This document shows, piece after piece, positions 1-7,573 of a DNA stretch of 43,211 nucleotides. The translations under genes and the position numbers were made by a program. This DNA comes from CAYWNA01 sp964459305 (lineage in GTDB: Bacteria > Planctomycetota > Planctomycetia > Pirellulales > Pirellulaceae), in assembly GCA_964459305.1 (NCBI GenBank), contig CAYWNA010000095.1, positions 1 through 43,211 of the forward strand, in the 5' to 3' direction. A model generated the notes under the pieces. The model was not told the DNA's origin. It saw only the letters and a list, made by a program, of their open reading frames with translations, and searched no databases. Position 1 is the first letter of the stretch; each line of letters begins with the position of its first letter.

Positions 1-50
1 GAATTCAGATGGATTACGTTCACCACCTGAATTCTTGCGAATCCAGCTAC
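1..50. repeat. Family A palindrome, left end cut by window start
   Basis: The right arm CTGAATTCTTGCGAATCCAG plus CTAC lies at 27-50. The window opens with GAATTCAG, the last eight bases of the matching left arm, so the rest of that arm lies outside. The same 68-bp hairpin occurs complete at 16196-16263 and 22548-22615. Bases 51-103 (TTGCCGTCCCGCAGACCC and neighbours) reappear in reverse complement next to the 16196 copy, so the repeat unit is longer than the hairpin. No gene is supported here. Confidence 0.85.
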
Positions 51-117
51 GAGTTTTGTCGACGAATCCTTGCCGTCCCGCAGACCCGTTCCTGCGCCCA
101 AACTGTCTGGTGCAAGT

Positions 118-246
118 CCGCATTTCCCATCAGCCCAGGGATTTGGCGACATCGTGTATCGTAGTAACCCGAAGCGTAAGCGAGGATAACTCGTGTGTCA
201 GCCCTCGCTTACGCTTCGGGTTACGATGGGCTGATGTGAAATGCGG
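118..246. repeat. Nested palindrome with family B core
   Basis: The inner arms are AACCCGAAGCGTAAGCGAGG (166-185) and its reverse complement (203-222). Outside them, 118-137 and 227-246 form a second inverted pair of 20 bp with one mismatch. The element ends two bases before the uppP stop codon, so it could act as a bidirectional structure or terminator at the 3' end of that gene. This role is inferred. The inner core recurs at four other places in the window. Confidence 0.85.
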
Positions 247-247
247 G

Positions 248-1036
248 CTAAAGCAACTGCCAGACGACAACGCTGGCGCCGACCGGTATGCACCACCAAG
301 CGAACCATTGCAGGCGACCACGTTCGAGCCAGCGAACGATCCACCACAGTGATACCAAGCCTACGATGAAGGAAACGCCGGCGCCCAGCACCAGATGCCC
401 CAGTGGCGTTGAAACCGCCTGGTGGTTACTTGCCAGGGACGCCACCTCTAAAACGCCGGCGCCCGCGATGACAGGGATGGCTAGTAGAAAGGAGAATGTG
501 GCCGCTGCTCGTGGCGAGAGCCCCAGCCCAAGGCCCGTTGAAATCGTTGCTCCGCTCCGCGATAGCCCCGGCAGGATCGCAGCGGCCTGGCTGCCCCCAA
601 TCAGCAATGCCCTCGAAAATCCGAGTGTCTGGTAGTCGCCCGCACCGGCCTGACGGCGCGAAGCCCAAACCAAAATGGCGCCCGTCACGATCAGCAACAT
701 CCCGGCCAGCAACGGATCACCCAAGACGCCGACGGCGAACCACTTGATCGGCAAACCAATCACGACCGCAGGGATCGTGCCCACAATCAGCAGCCCAATC
801 GTCCTTCGGTCCTCGGTCACCAGCCGCAGCACACGCTGCCAATAGAACAGCACAATCGACAGCAACGTCCCCACGTGCAACACGATATTCACATCGCCTA
901 CATCAAGACCTTTTGTGTCGTCCGGCGCGAGGACCTCGGCCACAATCACCACATGGCCGCTTGAACTGATCGGCAGGAATTCGGCGATTCCTTGAACGAC
1001 AGCCAGAACGAGAATGTGCCAAAGCTCCAGTTCCAT
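248..1036 (-). CDS. uppP: Undecaprenyl-diphosphatase UppP (BacA family)
   Basis: This is an integral inner-membrane enzyme that dephosphorylates undecaprenyl diphosphate, recycling the lipid carrier for peptidoglycan and other surface polymers. The 262-residue length is normal for the family. Both family signatures are visible: the N-terminal QGIAEFLPISSSGH block (E19, then the serine-rich motif to H28) and GLSRSGATIS around residues 157-166, with the catalytic-type arginine at 160. Several hydrophobic helices run along the whole protein. The start M-E-L-E-L-W sits right before the first helix. The gene stands alone, flanked by palindromes on both sides. Family assignment is secure; its link to the downstream glycosylation-like genes is inference. 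Confidence 0.96.
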   Translation of the reverse strand: MELELWHILVLAVVQGIAEFLPISSSGHVVIVAEVLAPDDTKGLDVGDVNIVLHVGTLLSIVLFYWQRVLRLVTEDRRTIGLLIVGTIPAVVIGLPIKWFAVGVLGDPLLAGMLLIVTGAILVWASRRQAGAGDYQTLGFSRALLIGGSQAAAILPGLSRSGATISTGLGLGLSPRAAATFSFLLAIPVIAGAGVLEVASLASNHQAVSTPLGHLVLGAGVSFIVGLVSLWWIVRWLERGRLQWFAWWCIPVGASVVVWQLL

Positions 1037-1133
1037 GACTCAGCATTGTATCGGTTTCCCCGCCTTTGACTCCCCCCTTTGAACAGCAAGGCAGATTGGC
1101 CTAAGATTAACGCTTTATTGTCCTTGCGGGGCA

Positions 1134-1252
1134 CTATACCGCCCGCGGGCCAGATTGATCGTAACCCGACGCGTAAGCGAGGGCGTAACGCGTTGCCTCG
1201 CTTACGCTTCGGGTTTCTATTAAATGTGTCGAACTTGACCGCGAGCGGTATG
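1134..1252. repeat. Nested palindrome with family B core
   Basis: The core is 1163-1182 (one base different from the consensus AACCCGAAGCGTAAGCGAGG) paired with CCTCGCTTACGCTTCGGGTT at 1196-1215. Around it lies a weaker outer pair, ATACCGCCCGCGG near 1134-1148 and CCGCGAGCGGTAT near 1240-1252. The GC-rich outer motif also occurs around 2359-2376, beside another palindrome. The element sits in the divergent gap between uppP and the TIM-barrel gene. Confidence 0.75.
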
Positions 1253-1293
1253 TGACGCTGCAAGACAACGAGATCACCTGAGAAAGGATGCAG

Positions 1294-2187
1294 ATGTACA
1301 AGAACCTTAGTCCGTCAGCTTTGGGAGTTTCAGGGCGGCAGAGCGAACTGATTGAGTTGACGCTGACTTACGGATTTCGCAGTCTGGACTTGGACGCGGG
1401 CGAGTTGCTTAAGCGAGCGAGCCTCCAGGGTGTGGAAGAAGCTGCCAGATACATCCGCAGCGGAAAGGTCCAAGTAGGCGGATGGGTACTGCCTGTGGAT
1501 ATGGCAGCCGACGAAGAGACCTTTGGCGCAGAGGTTGACAAACTAGGCAGTATGGCGGAGACGGCGGTTCAGGTGGGGTTCACTTATTGCACCGTAACGA
1601 TTGATCCGGCGAGCGACGATTTGCCCTTTCACGAGAACTTCGAAAGGCATCGCGACCGACTGGCAAGGGCCGGTGATGTCCTGGGCAGACACGGAATGCG
1701 ACTGGCAGTGGGCTTCAAGGCTGACGCCGCGCATCGCAAGGACCGGACTTATCCTTTCATTCACCAAGCCGAAGAGATGCTGACACTCATCAAGACGACG
1801 GCTTCGGATAACGTCGGTTTGGCGCTGGATACATGGAACTGGAAAGTGGGAGGCGGCGGCAACGACCAGCTTGGTGAATTGACGGGCCAGCAGGTCGTCA
1901 CCGTCGGCATCGCTGATGCACCAGTGGACGTCGATTTCGCGACCATCGACGAGACCCAGCGTTTGTTTCCCAGCGACGAGACGTTTGCCGAGAATGGTGC
2001 GTTGTTGACCGGACTGTCCGAACGGGGTTACGAAGGTCCGGTCACGCTTTACCCGCACCCAGGCCAGTTTTCACGGATGATAAGGGAAGTCAGCGTCGAG
2101 AAGTGCGCTTCCGTTTTGACTCGGGTCTGGACCGCGGCCGGATTGAACAAGGCCGGCAAACTCGTTCCAACTCCGGTGGAGAGCTAG
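1294..2187 (+). CDS. Sugar phosphate isomerase/epimerase-like TIM barrel protein
   Basis: A protein of 297 residues (299 from the ATG at 1288) with the pattern of xylose isomerase-like / AP endonuclease family 2 TIM barrels: 'LIELTLTYGFRSLDLD' near the N-terminus, a metal-site-like stretch 'NVGLALDTWNWKVGG' in the middle and a C-terminal 'GYEGPVTLYPHPG' strand. Such proteins bind a divalent metal and isomerise or epimerise sugars or related compounds; the substrate cannot be read from the sequence. The AAAGG Shine-Dalgarno directly abuts the ATG at 1288 but lies six bases from the ATG at 1294, so 1294 is preferred. It is not evidently in an operon. Family confident, function not. Confidence 0.85.
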   Translation: MYKNLSPSALGVSGRQSELIELTLTYGFRSLDLDAGELLKRASLQGVEEAARYIRSGKVQVGGWVLPVDMAADEETFGAEVDKLGSMAETAVQVGFTYCTVTIDPASDDLPFHENFERHRDRLARAGDVLGRHGMRLAVGFKADAAHRKDRTYPFIHQAEEMLTLIKTTASDNVGLALDTWNWKVGGGGNDQLGELTGQQVVTVGIADAPVDVDFATIDETQRLFPSDETFAENGALLTGLSERGYEGPVTLYPHPGQFSRMIREVSVEKCASVLTRVWTAAGLNKAGKLVPTPVES

Positions 2188-2272
2188 TCGGCAGCTGTTC
2201 GCTGCTGACAATCTGCGGCCGAACCGTTGGCTGGAGTCCTGGTTCGATACCAACCGCGGATGAGTCCAATCG

Positions 2273-2336
2273 GTAGCCGAACTCGCCAGAGTTTGGTTTT
2301 TCCCCACGCTGCCCAAAGTCTGGCGACTTCGGCTAC
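2273..2336. repeat. Family D palindrome
   Basis: GTAGCCGAACTCGCCAGAGT at 2273-2292 faces CTGGCGACTTCGGCTAC at 2320-2336, separated by a T-rich and CCC-rich loop. A second copy with the same arms and a similar loop is at 20993-21060. It lies between the convergent TIM-barrel gene and the HINT-protein gene, where it could serve as a two-way terminator (inference). Confidence 0.8.
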
Positions 2337-2418
2337 ATGCCGAAAAGTGTCAATCCTGGCCGCGGGCGGTATAGCCAGTGTTTGCAGCCCGAAGGCCGTA
2401 TTCCAGCGGGCACTTCAA

Positions 2419-4311
2419 TCAGCGTTCCAATAAACCGGGTACAACGGCGTTGGTCGGGCGGCGTGGCGTGTTGTCGTGGCAGAGGATCTTCTGTTGGCCG
2501 ACCACGTAGGTGTGAAAACCATCGACGATCAGGTTGAAAGTCTCTTGCGTGCTTCCTTCTACCACCTCACTGATCACCACGGGGCCGCCGACACCGTGCA
2601 GTGCCATCCCTGATTGGAGCTTTCGCAACAGCACCCAGCCTTCGCCGGAAACCCACAGCGGATGCCCCCCGCTGCCTTCCAGTATCTTGTTTTCGGGCGT
2701 ACAAAGCCGCACTTTGACCAGTTGCTCCGCTGGGCGCACTGTCGTCCTCAGCACCGGCTTGTACGCCAACTCGCCCGAATCCGGACTCTGCGACAGCACC
2801 AGATCACCCACCTGGATCTTGTCGATATCGACCAAACCGTCGATGGTCCACACGGGAGTGCCTGCCACAAAACATTCACAGGGCGCCCTCATCCCGCCCG
2901 AGCCACCGTCCGACGTCTCCGGCCCGGCGATGACCGGGGTGATGTCTTCGTAAACCAGCACCTCTTGGTTGTACTGCGTGTCGCTGGGTTTTTCGTCTGG
3001 AAAGGTAATCTCATTCACCTCGTTCCACCATTCCCACCATGCTTCCGGCGACGGCGGCAAATCCTCGCCAGTCGCCAGGCTGAGCGCGTTACAGAAGCGA
3101 TCGTTCATTTGGTGAATCAAGGCGTTTTGCCGCAGCCGCGTCCACTCGCGGGTGCTGGCCATTTCCTGCAAATCCGCCACGGCCCGAGCGGTCGTATCTG
3201 CCCGGGCGCCCGCGATCGCCTGCTGTGCGGATGCGGCCCCGACAAGGCCACTGGGATTGTCCGTCATTACGAGACTGGGGCGTCGTTCGAACGCCGTATC
3301 GAGCACATTGACTTGCTTCCGGTCTTGCGATTCACGCACGAAGGCGTGCCGGTACAAAATCCGACCGTCCACCAATGCGGTTTGGATTCGAGATTCGATC
3401 GGCGTGGAAAGTTCCTCCAAAAGAACCGGCACATAGTGATCGCGAGGCCGCATACTCAATTGCCGGGCCGCCTCGTCGCGAACCGACGGCCAGAACGAGA
3501 AGACCGACTGTCGCACGAGCGCCCTGGATGCCTGGTGGCCCGTCATGGTCCCCAACGCCTTGACGGCAACGATCGCACACGACTCGCTGCGAGGCGCCAA
3601 AACCGCTTCTAGCGCGGGTATCGCATCACTGGTCAACACACTCAAAAGCCGCTTCTCGGCAGCATGGCGTTGCAGGAGATTGTCTTGTCGCAGACCTTTG
3701 CAGATCTTCTCGAATGTAGGCCGCCATTTTTTCACGGATTGGGCGACGAATTCTGCGTCGCGAGCCCCTTGCCAAATATCCTGGCGTTTGACCCACGTAG
3801 CGCCGACACGCTGAAATCCGAGCCGCGTCCGAGCCCCTGAATGGTTCGGCGCAATCTGAATGACTCGATACAGGTGGGCGATCTCCTGCGCTTGCATATT
3901 GTGCTCCGCACACCAATTCGCCAGCGTCATCTGGCCATGCGCCGTGTCCGTAGCCGTCGCCCGCTGGCGCTCATACAATTCCCGTCGACGTTTCTGTCCC
4001 TGTGTTTCACGAAATTCATCTACCTTGAACCATTGGTTTCCGACCTGCACGTGCCCGGTATGCCACCGGGCCGCCGCGTGATTCGGAACCAATTCCAACG
4101 CGCGAGTCAGCAACTGCTGGCGCTGGCTGTCTAAGCCATAGATTTCGCGATTCAACGCCTCTCGGATCAGTCGATCCGCCTCGCGCTGCTTTTCCCCTTT
4201 GGTCGCAGCGATCCCTTTCGAGGATACAGCGAGAACAACACCCAATGTAACGCCCCAGAAGATCCCGCTAACGAATCTCAACCGCCGGTGATTTGCAGCT
4301 CGAAAAGACAT
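2419..4311 (-). CDS. Secreted HEAT/TPR-like protein with C-terminal HINT domain
   Basis: This 630-residue protein begins with a signal peptide ('RRLRFVSGIFWGVTLGVVLAV', ending near SKGIAA). A TPR-like, charged region follows (about 40-210), then alpha-helical HEAT-like repeats (about 210-330). From residue 480 there is a HINT (hedgehog/intein) domain: Cys480 in CFVAGTPV, a GGHPLW block, and FNLIVDGFHTYVVG followed by CHDNT near residue 612. HINT domains self-cleave at their N-terminal cysteine; in polymorphic toxins they release a downstream toxin. Here fewer than 20 residues follow, so there is no toxin and the domain may instead process or tether the upstream part. The start at 4311 is chosen for its AAGGAG ribosome site and signal peptide; an in-frame start at 4380 lacks both. 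Confidence 0.85.
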   Translation of the reverse strand: MSFRAANHRRLRFVSGIFWGVTLGVVLAVSSKGIAATKGEKQREADRLIREALNREIYGLDSQRQQLLTRALELVPNHAAARWHTGHVQVGNQWFKVDEFRETQGQKRRRELYERQRATATDTAHGQMTLANWCAEHNMQAQEIAHLYRVIQIAPNHSGARTRLGFQRVGATWVKRQDIWQGARDAEFVAQSVKKWRPTFEKICKGLRQDNLLQRHAAEKRLLSVLTSDAIPALEAVLAPRSESCAIVAVKALGTMTGHQASRALVRQSVFSFWPSVRDEAARQLSMRPRDHYVPVLLEELSTPIESRIQTALVDGRILYRHAFVRESQDRKQVNVLDTAFERRPSLVMTDNPSGLVGAASAQQAIAGARADTTARAVADLQEMASTREWTRLRQNALIHQMNDRFCNALSLATGEDLPPSPEAWWEWWNEVNEITFPDEKPSDTQYNQEVLVYEDITPVIAGPETSDGGSGGMRAPCECFVAGTPVWTIDGLVDIDKIQVGDLVLSQSPDSGELAYKPVLRTTVRPAEQLVKVRLCTPENKILEGSGGHPLWVSGEGWVLLRKLQSGMALHGVGGPVVISEVVEGSTQETFNLIVDGFHTYVVGQQKILCHDNTPRRPTNAVVPGLLER

Positions 4312-4541
4312 GCCTCGCTCCTTCGCTGAGCAACTGCCCGAAAAGAGGCTGAAGAGGGTTGGAGACCTTTGGCTCGACACGCGCCGTAGGCCATCTACCT
4401 ATCAGCATGATGGTTTGTCCGCAAACGATCAAGGGTTTTGCTGGTTTGCCCGTACCAAATCCCGATCACGTAGAGAACCGGAGCAGCACACGTCGACGGT
4501 CAGCGAGAAGCCATGTTCGACATCGTCGCCTGGGGAAACCG

Positions 4542-7238
4542 TCACTGCCTCTTCCGGATCAGATCGGGAGCGTGTACCGCTGATTCCCTCGGTGCGCGGA
4601 ACGCAGAACCGGCCCGGTACAGCTTGACACGCTCGCCCAGGGCACGCGCAAGTGCAGCGTTGGTAGCGGCTACCATCTCCAACGCTTGCTGGGCGGTTTG
4701 GGCTGCCTCGGAGAACCGCCCCGCCTCAGCATACGCCGCTGCCAAAGTATCCAGCAGTGTCAGGGTCCGAACGTTGGAGAGTTGTACCGCCCGTTCGGCC
4801 AGGGCGATGGCCTCGTCCCCATTCCGGACCGATGCATCGGGGCTGGTCGCCAGCACCCAGGCCGACTGGAGTAGGATGACGACTTGATCCGGCTGCACAC
4901 GAAGTGCCTCGCGCCAGTGGTCGAGCGCCTCTTGGTCTTTTCCCTGTTGGTGCAGAGTGAGGCCGAAGAAGTAGTGGGCCTGAGCGTCGTTGGGATTGAC
5001 TTCCAGAGCCTGTCGATAGAGTCGGCCGGCCCGGGCGCTGTCGCCCGTGTTGTGGTAGAGCCAGGCCAGATTGATCAGGCTGCCGACATAGGTGGGATGC
5101 TTCTCTCCCAGGGTCCCTCTCCTGATTTCCAGGGCCTCTTGGCAGTGGGCTATTGCCTCGTCGACTCTGCCCCGCTGAGCCAAAGCGTTGCCGAGGTTGC
5201 TGTGCCCCACAGCATCGTTGGGCTCGATCTTCAGGCCCTCCTGGTAGTGGACGATCGCCTCGTCGACTCCACCCTGCTGGACCAAGGCGGACGCAAGGTT
5301 GTGGTGAAACTGAGCGTCGTTGGGGTTGATTTCCAGCGCCTTTTGGTATTGGACGATCGCCTCGCTTGCCCTGCCCTGCTGGACCAGAGCATTGCCGAGG
5401 TTGTTGTAAGCCTCACCGAAGTTGCGGTCGATTTCCAGGGCCTTTTCGTATTGGACGATGCCCTCGTCGATTTTGCCCCGCCGGACCAAAGCGATGCCGA
5501 GGCCACTGTGAGCCGTAGCGTCGTTGGGGCTAAGTTCCAGCGCCTTTTGGTAGTGCGTAATTGCCTCGTCGATTCGTCCCTCTTGGAACATCGCGTGGGC
5601 AAGATTATGGTGGAACTGAGCATCGTTGGGTGCAGTTTCCAGGGCCTTCTGGTAATGGGCTATCGCCTCACCGACTCTGCCGCATTGGACCAGAGCGATG
5701 CCAAGGTTGTGACAGAACTGGGCATCGTTGGGGTCCAGCTCCAGGCTCTTCCGGTAGTGGGCGATCACCTCGTCGACTCGCCCCTGTTGGGCCAAAGCGG
5801 CGCCGAGGTTGGAGTGGGCGTCAAAGTTATTGGGGTCGACTTCCAGCGCCGTTTGGTAGTGGACGATCGCCTCATCGACTCTACTCTGCTGGACCAGCGT
5901 GTTGCCAAGGTTGTTGTGAGCACGTGGATTGTTCGGAGCCTTGGCGACCGTGTCTTGCCAAATCCGTACGTCGCTTCGGTAATCTTCGTTCCGCAGATAG
6001 GTCAGGATCCCTAGCGCCGTGGCGGTCGCGATAGCCAGGCATACGCCGAGGACCCGAACCACGGGCCACGGAAGCAGCGTACTGGATCTCAGCCTCCGGC
6101 CCGCAACATATCCACCCAGCACCACGGCAGTCACCAACGGCGCCAGCGGAAGATACATTCGATGTTCAAATGCCAGATCGTGAATTGGAATAAGACTCGA
6201 ACTTGGGGCGAGCGCTGCGAAGAAACTGGCTCCCACAAAGCCCCAACCCGGTGATCGCCAGAGAGCCCAAAGGGTGGCGAGTAACAAAACGCCGATCACG
6301 ATCGCCGGGGGGATGATCTCCAAGGTAGACGTGGCGATCGGCCATCCATAGTCCAGGCACAATGTGTCGGGCCACGCGCTGAGCCGCAGGTAATGGACAA
6401 CGACGCCAAACTGCGTTCGGGCATATTCCCAAACGGTGATCGATTCCACCGCCGCATCCGCGTGATGCAACTGGGACGCTCGAATGGCCGGCAACAAGAT
6501 GATCGAGGTCAGCGCAAGCCCCAAATAGAGTCCCCACCGCTTCTTGAATGCCTCTCGCAGGGAATGCGCCAAGAAGACCCGATCGTACAGCAAAACCAGA
6601 AAGGGCGCCATCGCCATCACTTCCTTGCTGCCCATGCCCATGGCACATGCCGTAACCGCGCAGACATACCACAACTTCGGATGTGACGATTCAGCGCCCC
6701 GCAACACACAATAGATTGCGAGCACGATGAATAGCCCCATCAATGCTTCGCATCGCTGAATCACATAGGTGACGGATTCTGTCTGCAACGGATGCAACAT
6801 CCACAGCAGCGAGATAACCATCGCCAGCAGTGTTGACGCCTTGCCGAAACGGGCGTCGACTTGGGGAAGCAGCAGGGTCCGACGCACCAAGCCAAAAACC
6901 GCTAGTGCAGCCAGGATATGGATCCCAAGGTTCAGAACATGGAAAGGGGCTACGTTAAGCCCGCCCACGCTGTAACACAGGGCCAGCGAAAGATTTAGGA
7001 ACGGCCGATAGTAGTCCTGGCTGTCCGACGGCAGCAAGATATCGTCCAGCCGCCAGATGCTCCGGATACTCTCATTCTTGCTGATACGGTTGACATCGTC
7101 GAAGATGAACGGGCCGTGCAGGCTATTGCTGTAGGCGGCCACGCCAGCCACGACGATCACCGCCACCGCGCTCCACGTCTTCGCCTTCGACCACGCGAGC
7201 CACGAGAACGGTGTTGCCCCTTGATTTATTTCGTCCAT
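4542..7238 (-). CDS. GT-C-like membrane protein with TPR array (paralogue 1 of 3)
   Basis: This 898-residue protein has two halves. Residues 1-430 hold many transmembrane helices with a first-loop acidic pair (FIFDD, D47-D48), the HPLQTESVTYVIQR block and 'FEHRMYLPLAP'. These features match the TMTC/PMT-type GT-C glycosyltransferases, whose acidic loop residues are catalytic and which use lipid-linked sugars. Residues about 432-785 carry roughly ten 34-residue TPRs (consensus NDAQFHHNLA...QGRVDEAI..YQKALE), one of them kinesin-light-chain-like. A conserved tail (SAWVLATSPDASVRNG...) follows. An AAGGGA ribosome site precedes the ATG. It is the first of three tandem paralogues. Protein glycosylation is a family-level inference; acceptor and sugar are unknown. 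Confidence 0.88.
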   Translation of the reverse strand: MDEINQGATPFSWLAWSKAKTWSAVAVIVVAGVAAYSNSLHGPFIFDDVNRISKNESIRSIWRLDDILLPSDSQDYYRPFLNLSLALCYSVGGLNVAPFHVLNLGIHILAALAVFGLVRRTLLLPQVDARFGKASTLLAMVISLLWMLHPLQTESVTYVIQRCEALMGLFIVLAIYCVLRGAESSHPKLWYVCAVTACAMGMGSKEVMAMAPFLVLLYDRVFLAHSLREAFKKRWGLYLGLALTSIILLPAIRASQLHHADAAVESITVWEYARTQFGVVVHYLRLSAWPDTLCLDYGWPIATSTLEIIPPAIVIGVLLLATLWALWRSPGWGFVGASFFAALAPSSSLIPIHDLAFEHRMYLPLAPLVTAVVLGGYVAGRRLRSSTLLPWPVVRVLGVCLAIATATALGILTYLRNEDYRSDVRIWQDTVAKAPNNPRAHNNLGNTLVQQSRVDEAIVHYQTALEVDPNNFDAHSNLGAALAQQGRVDEVIAHYRKSLELDPNDAQFCHNLGIALVQCGRVGEAIAHYQKALETAPNDAQFHHNLAHAMFQEGRIDEAITHYQKALELSPNDATAHSGLGIALVRRGKIDEGIVQYEKALEIDRNFGEAYNNLGNALVQQGRASEAIVQYQKALEINPNDAQFHHNLASALVQQGGVDEAIVHYQEGLKIEPNDAVGHSNLGNALAQRGRVDEAIAHCQEALEIRRGTLGEKHPTYVGSLINLAWLYHNTGDSARAGRLYRQALEVNPNDAQAHYFFGLTLHQQGKDQEALDHWREALRVQPDQVVILLQSAWVLATSPDASVRNGDEAIALAERAVQLSNVRTLTLLDTLAAAYAEAGRFSEAAQTAQQALEMVAATNAALARALGERVKLYRAGSAFRAPRESAVHAPDLIRKRQ

Positions 7239-7570
7239 CGTTCCCTTGATTCAACTGGAAGCGGGTCGGCAAGGCCCCACAGGCACAGCCGCCCGACGTG
7301 GCACAAGGATGGTCCCCACAATTGTACTGACTCGAAGCCGAGGCCGCTGCGCCGCAGTCTTTGTTTAGCCCGAAGCCTACGACTTCGGGTAAGACGACGA
7401 TCACCCCCGTTTGGCAATATCGGCATTCTGTTGTCGATGTGGAAGACCGAAGGGCTAAGGCGAGCGGCAGGTAAGAAGTAACCCGAAGCGTAAGCGAGGA
7501 CGAAGCGGAAAACGCAGAATTCCTCGCTTACGCTTCGGGTTTCGAGGGTAAACTCTCATCTGCCGCACGG
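7239..7570. other. Intergenic region between TPR paralogues 1 and 2
   Basis: There is no gene in these 332 bases. The part next to the start of paralogue 1 (7239-7370) is visibly homologous to the region upstream of paralogue 2 (10397-10530), including the stretch around GAAGCCGAGGCCGCTGCGC. The duplication therefore carried its control region along. The rest is a nested palindrome (7454-7573) that touches the stop codon of paralogue 2. Confidence 0.8.
7321..7329 (-). promoter_or_regulatory. CAGTACAAT box upstream of TPR paralogue 1
   Basis: On the minus strand this reads CAGTACAAT, 83 nt from the ATG at 7238. The same nine bases occur 77-83 nt upstream of three other starts (10396, 12833, 13068). 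TACAAT resembles a -10 hexamer; no good -35 is visible. Confidence 0.5.
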
Positions 7571-7573
7571 CTA
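7454..7573. repeat. Nested palindrome: GCGAGCGGCAG outer arms, family B core
   Basis: The inner family B arms are at 7480-7499 and 7522-7541. The outer arms are GGCTAAGGCGAGCGGCAG (7453-7470) and CTGCCGCACGGCTAA (7560-7574). The same outer arms at 18178-18291 enclose a different inner palindrome (family C). The outer right arm overlaps the last codon and stop of the TPR paralogue 2 gene. Confidence 0.75.

Noticed and set aside
118..246. CRISPR-like reading of the repeated AACCCGAAGCG motifs
   Set aside because: The copies are inverted pairs at scattered sites, not regularly spaced direct repeats with spacers; no cas gene is present.
2419..2880. Toxin domain downstream of the HINT domain
   Set aside because: Only about 14-18 residues follow CHDN and no immunity-like gene is adjacent.
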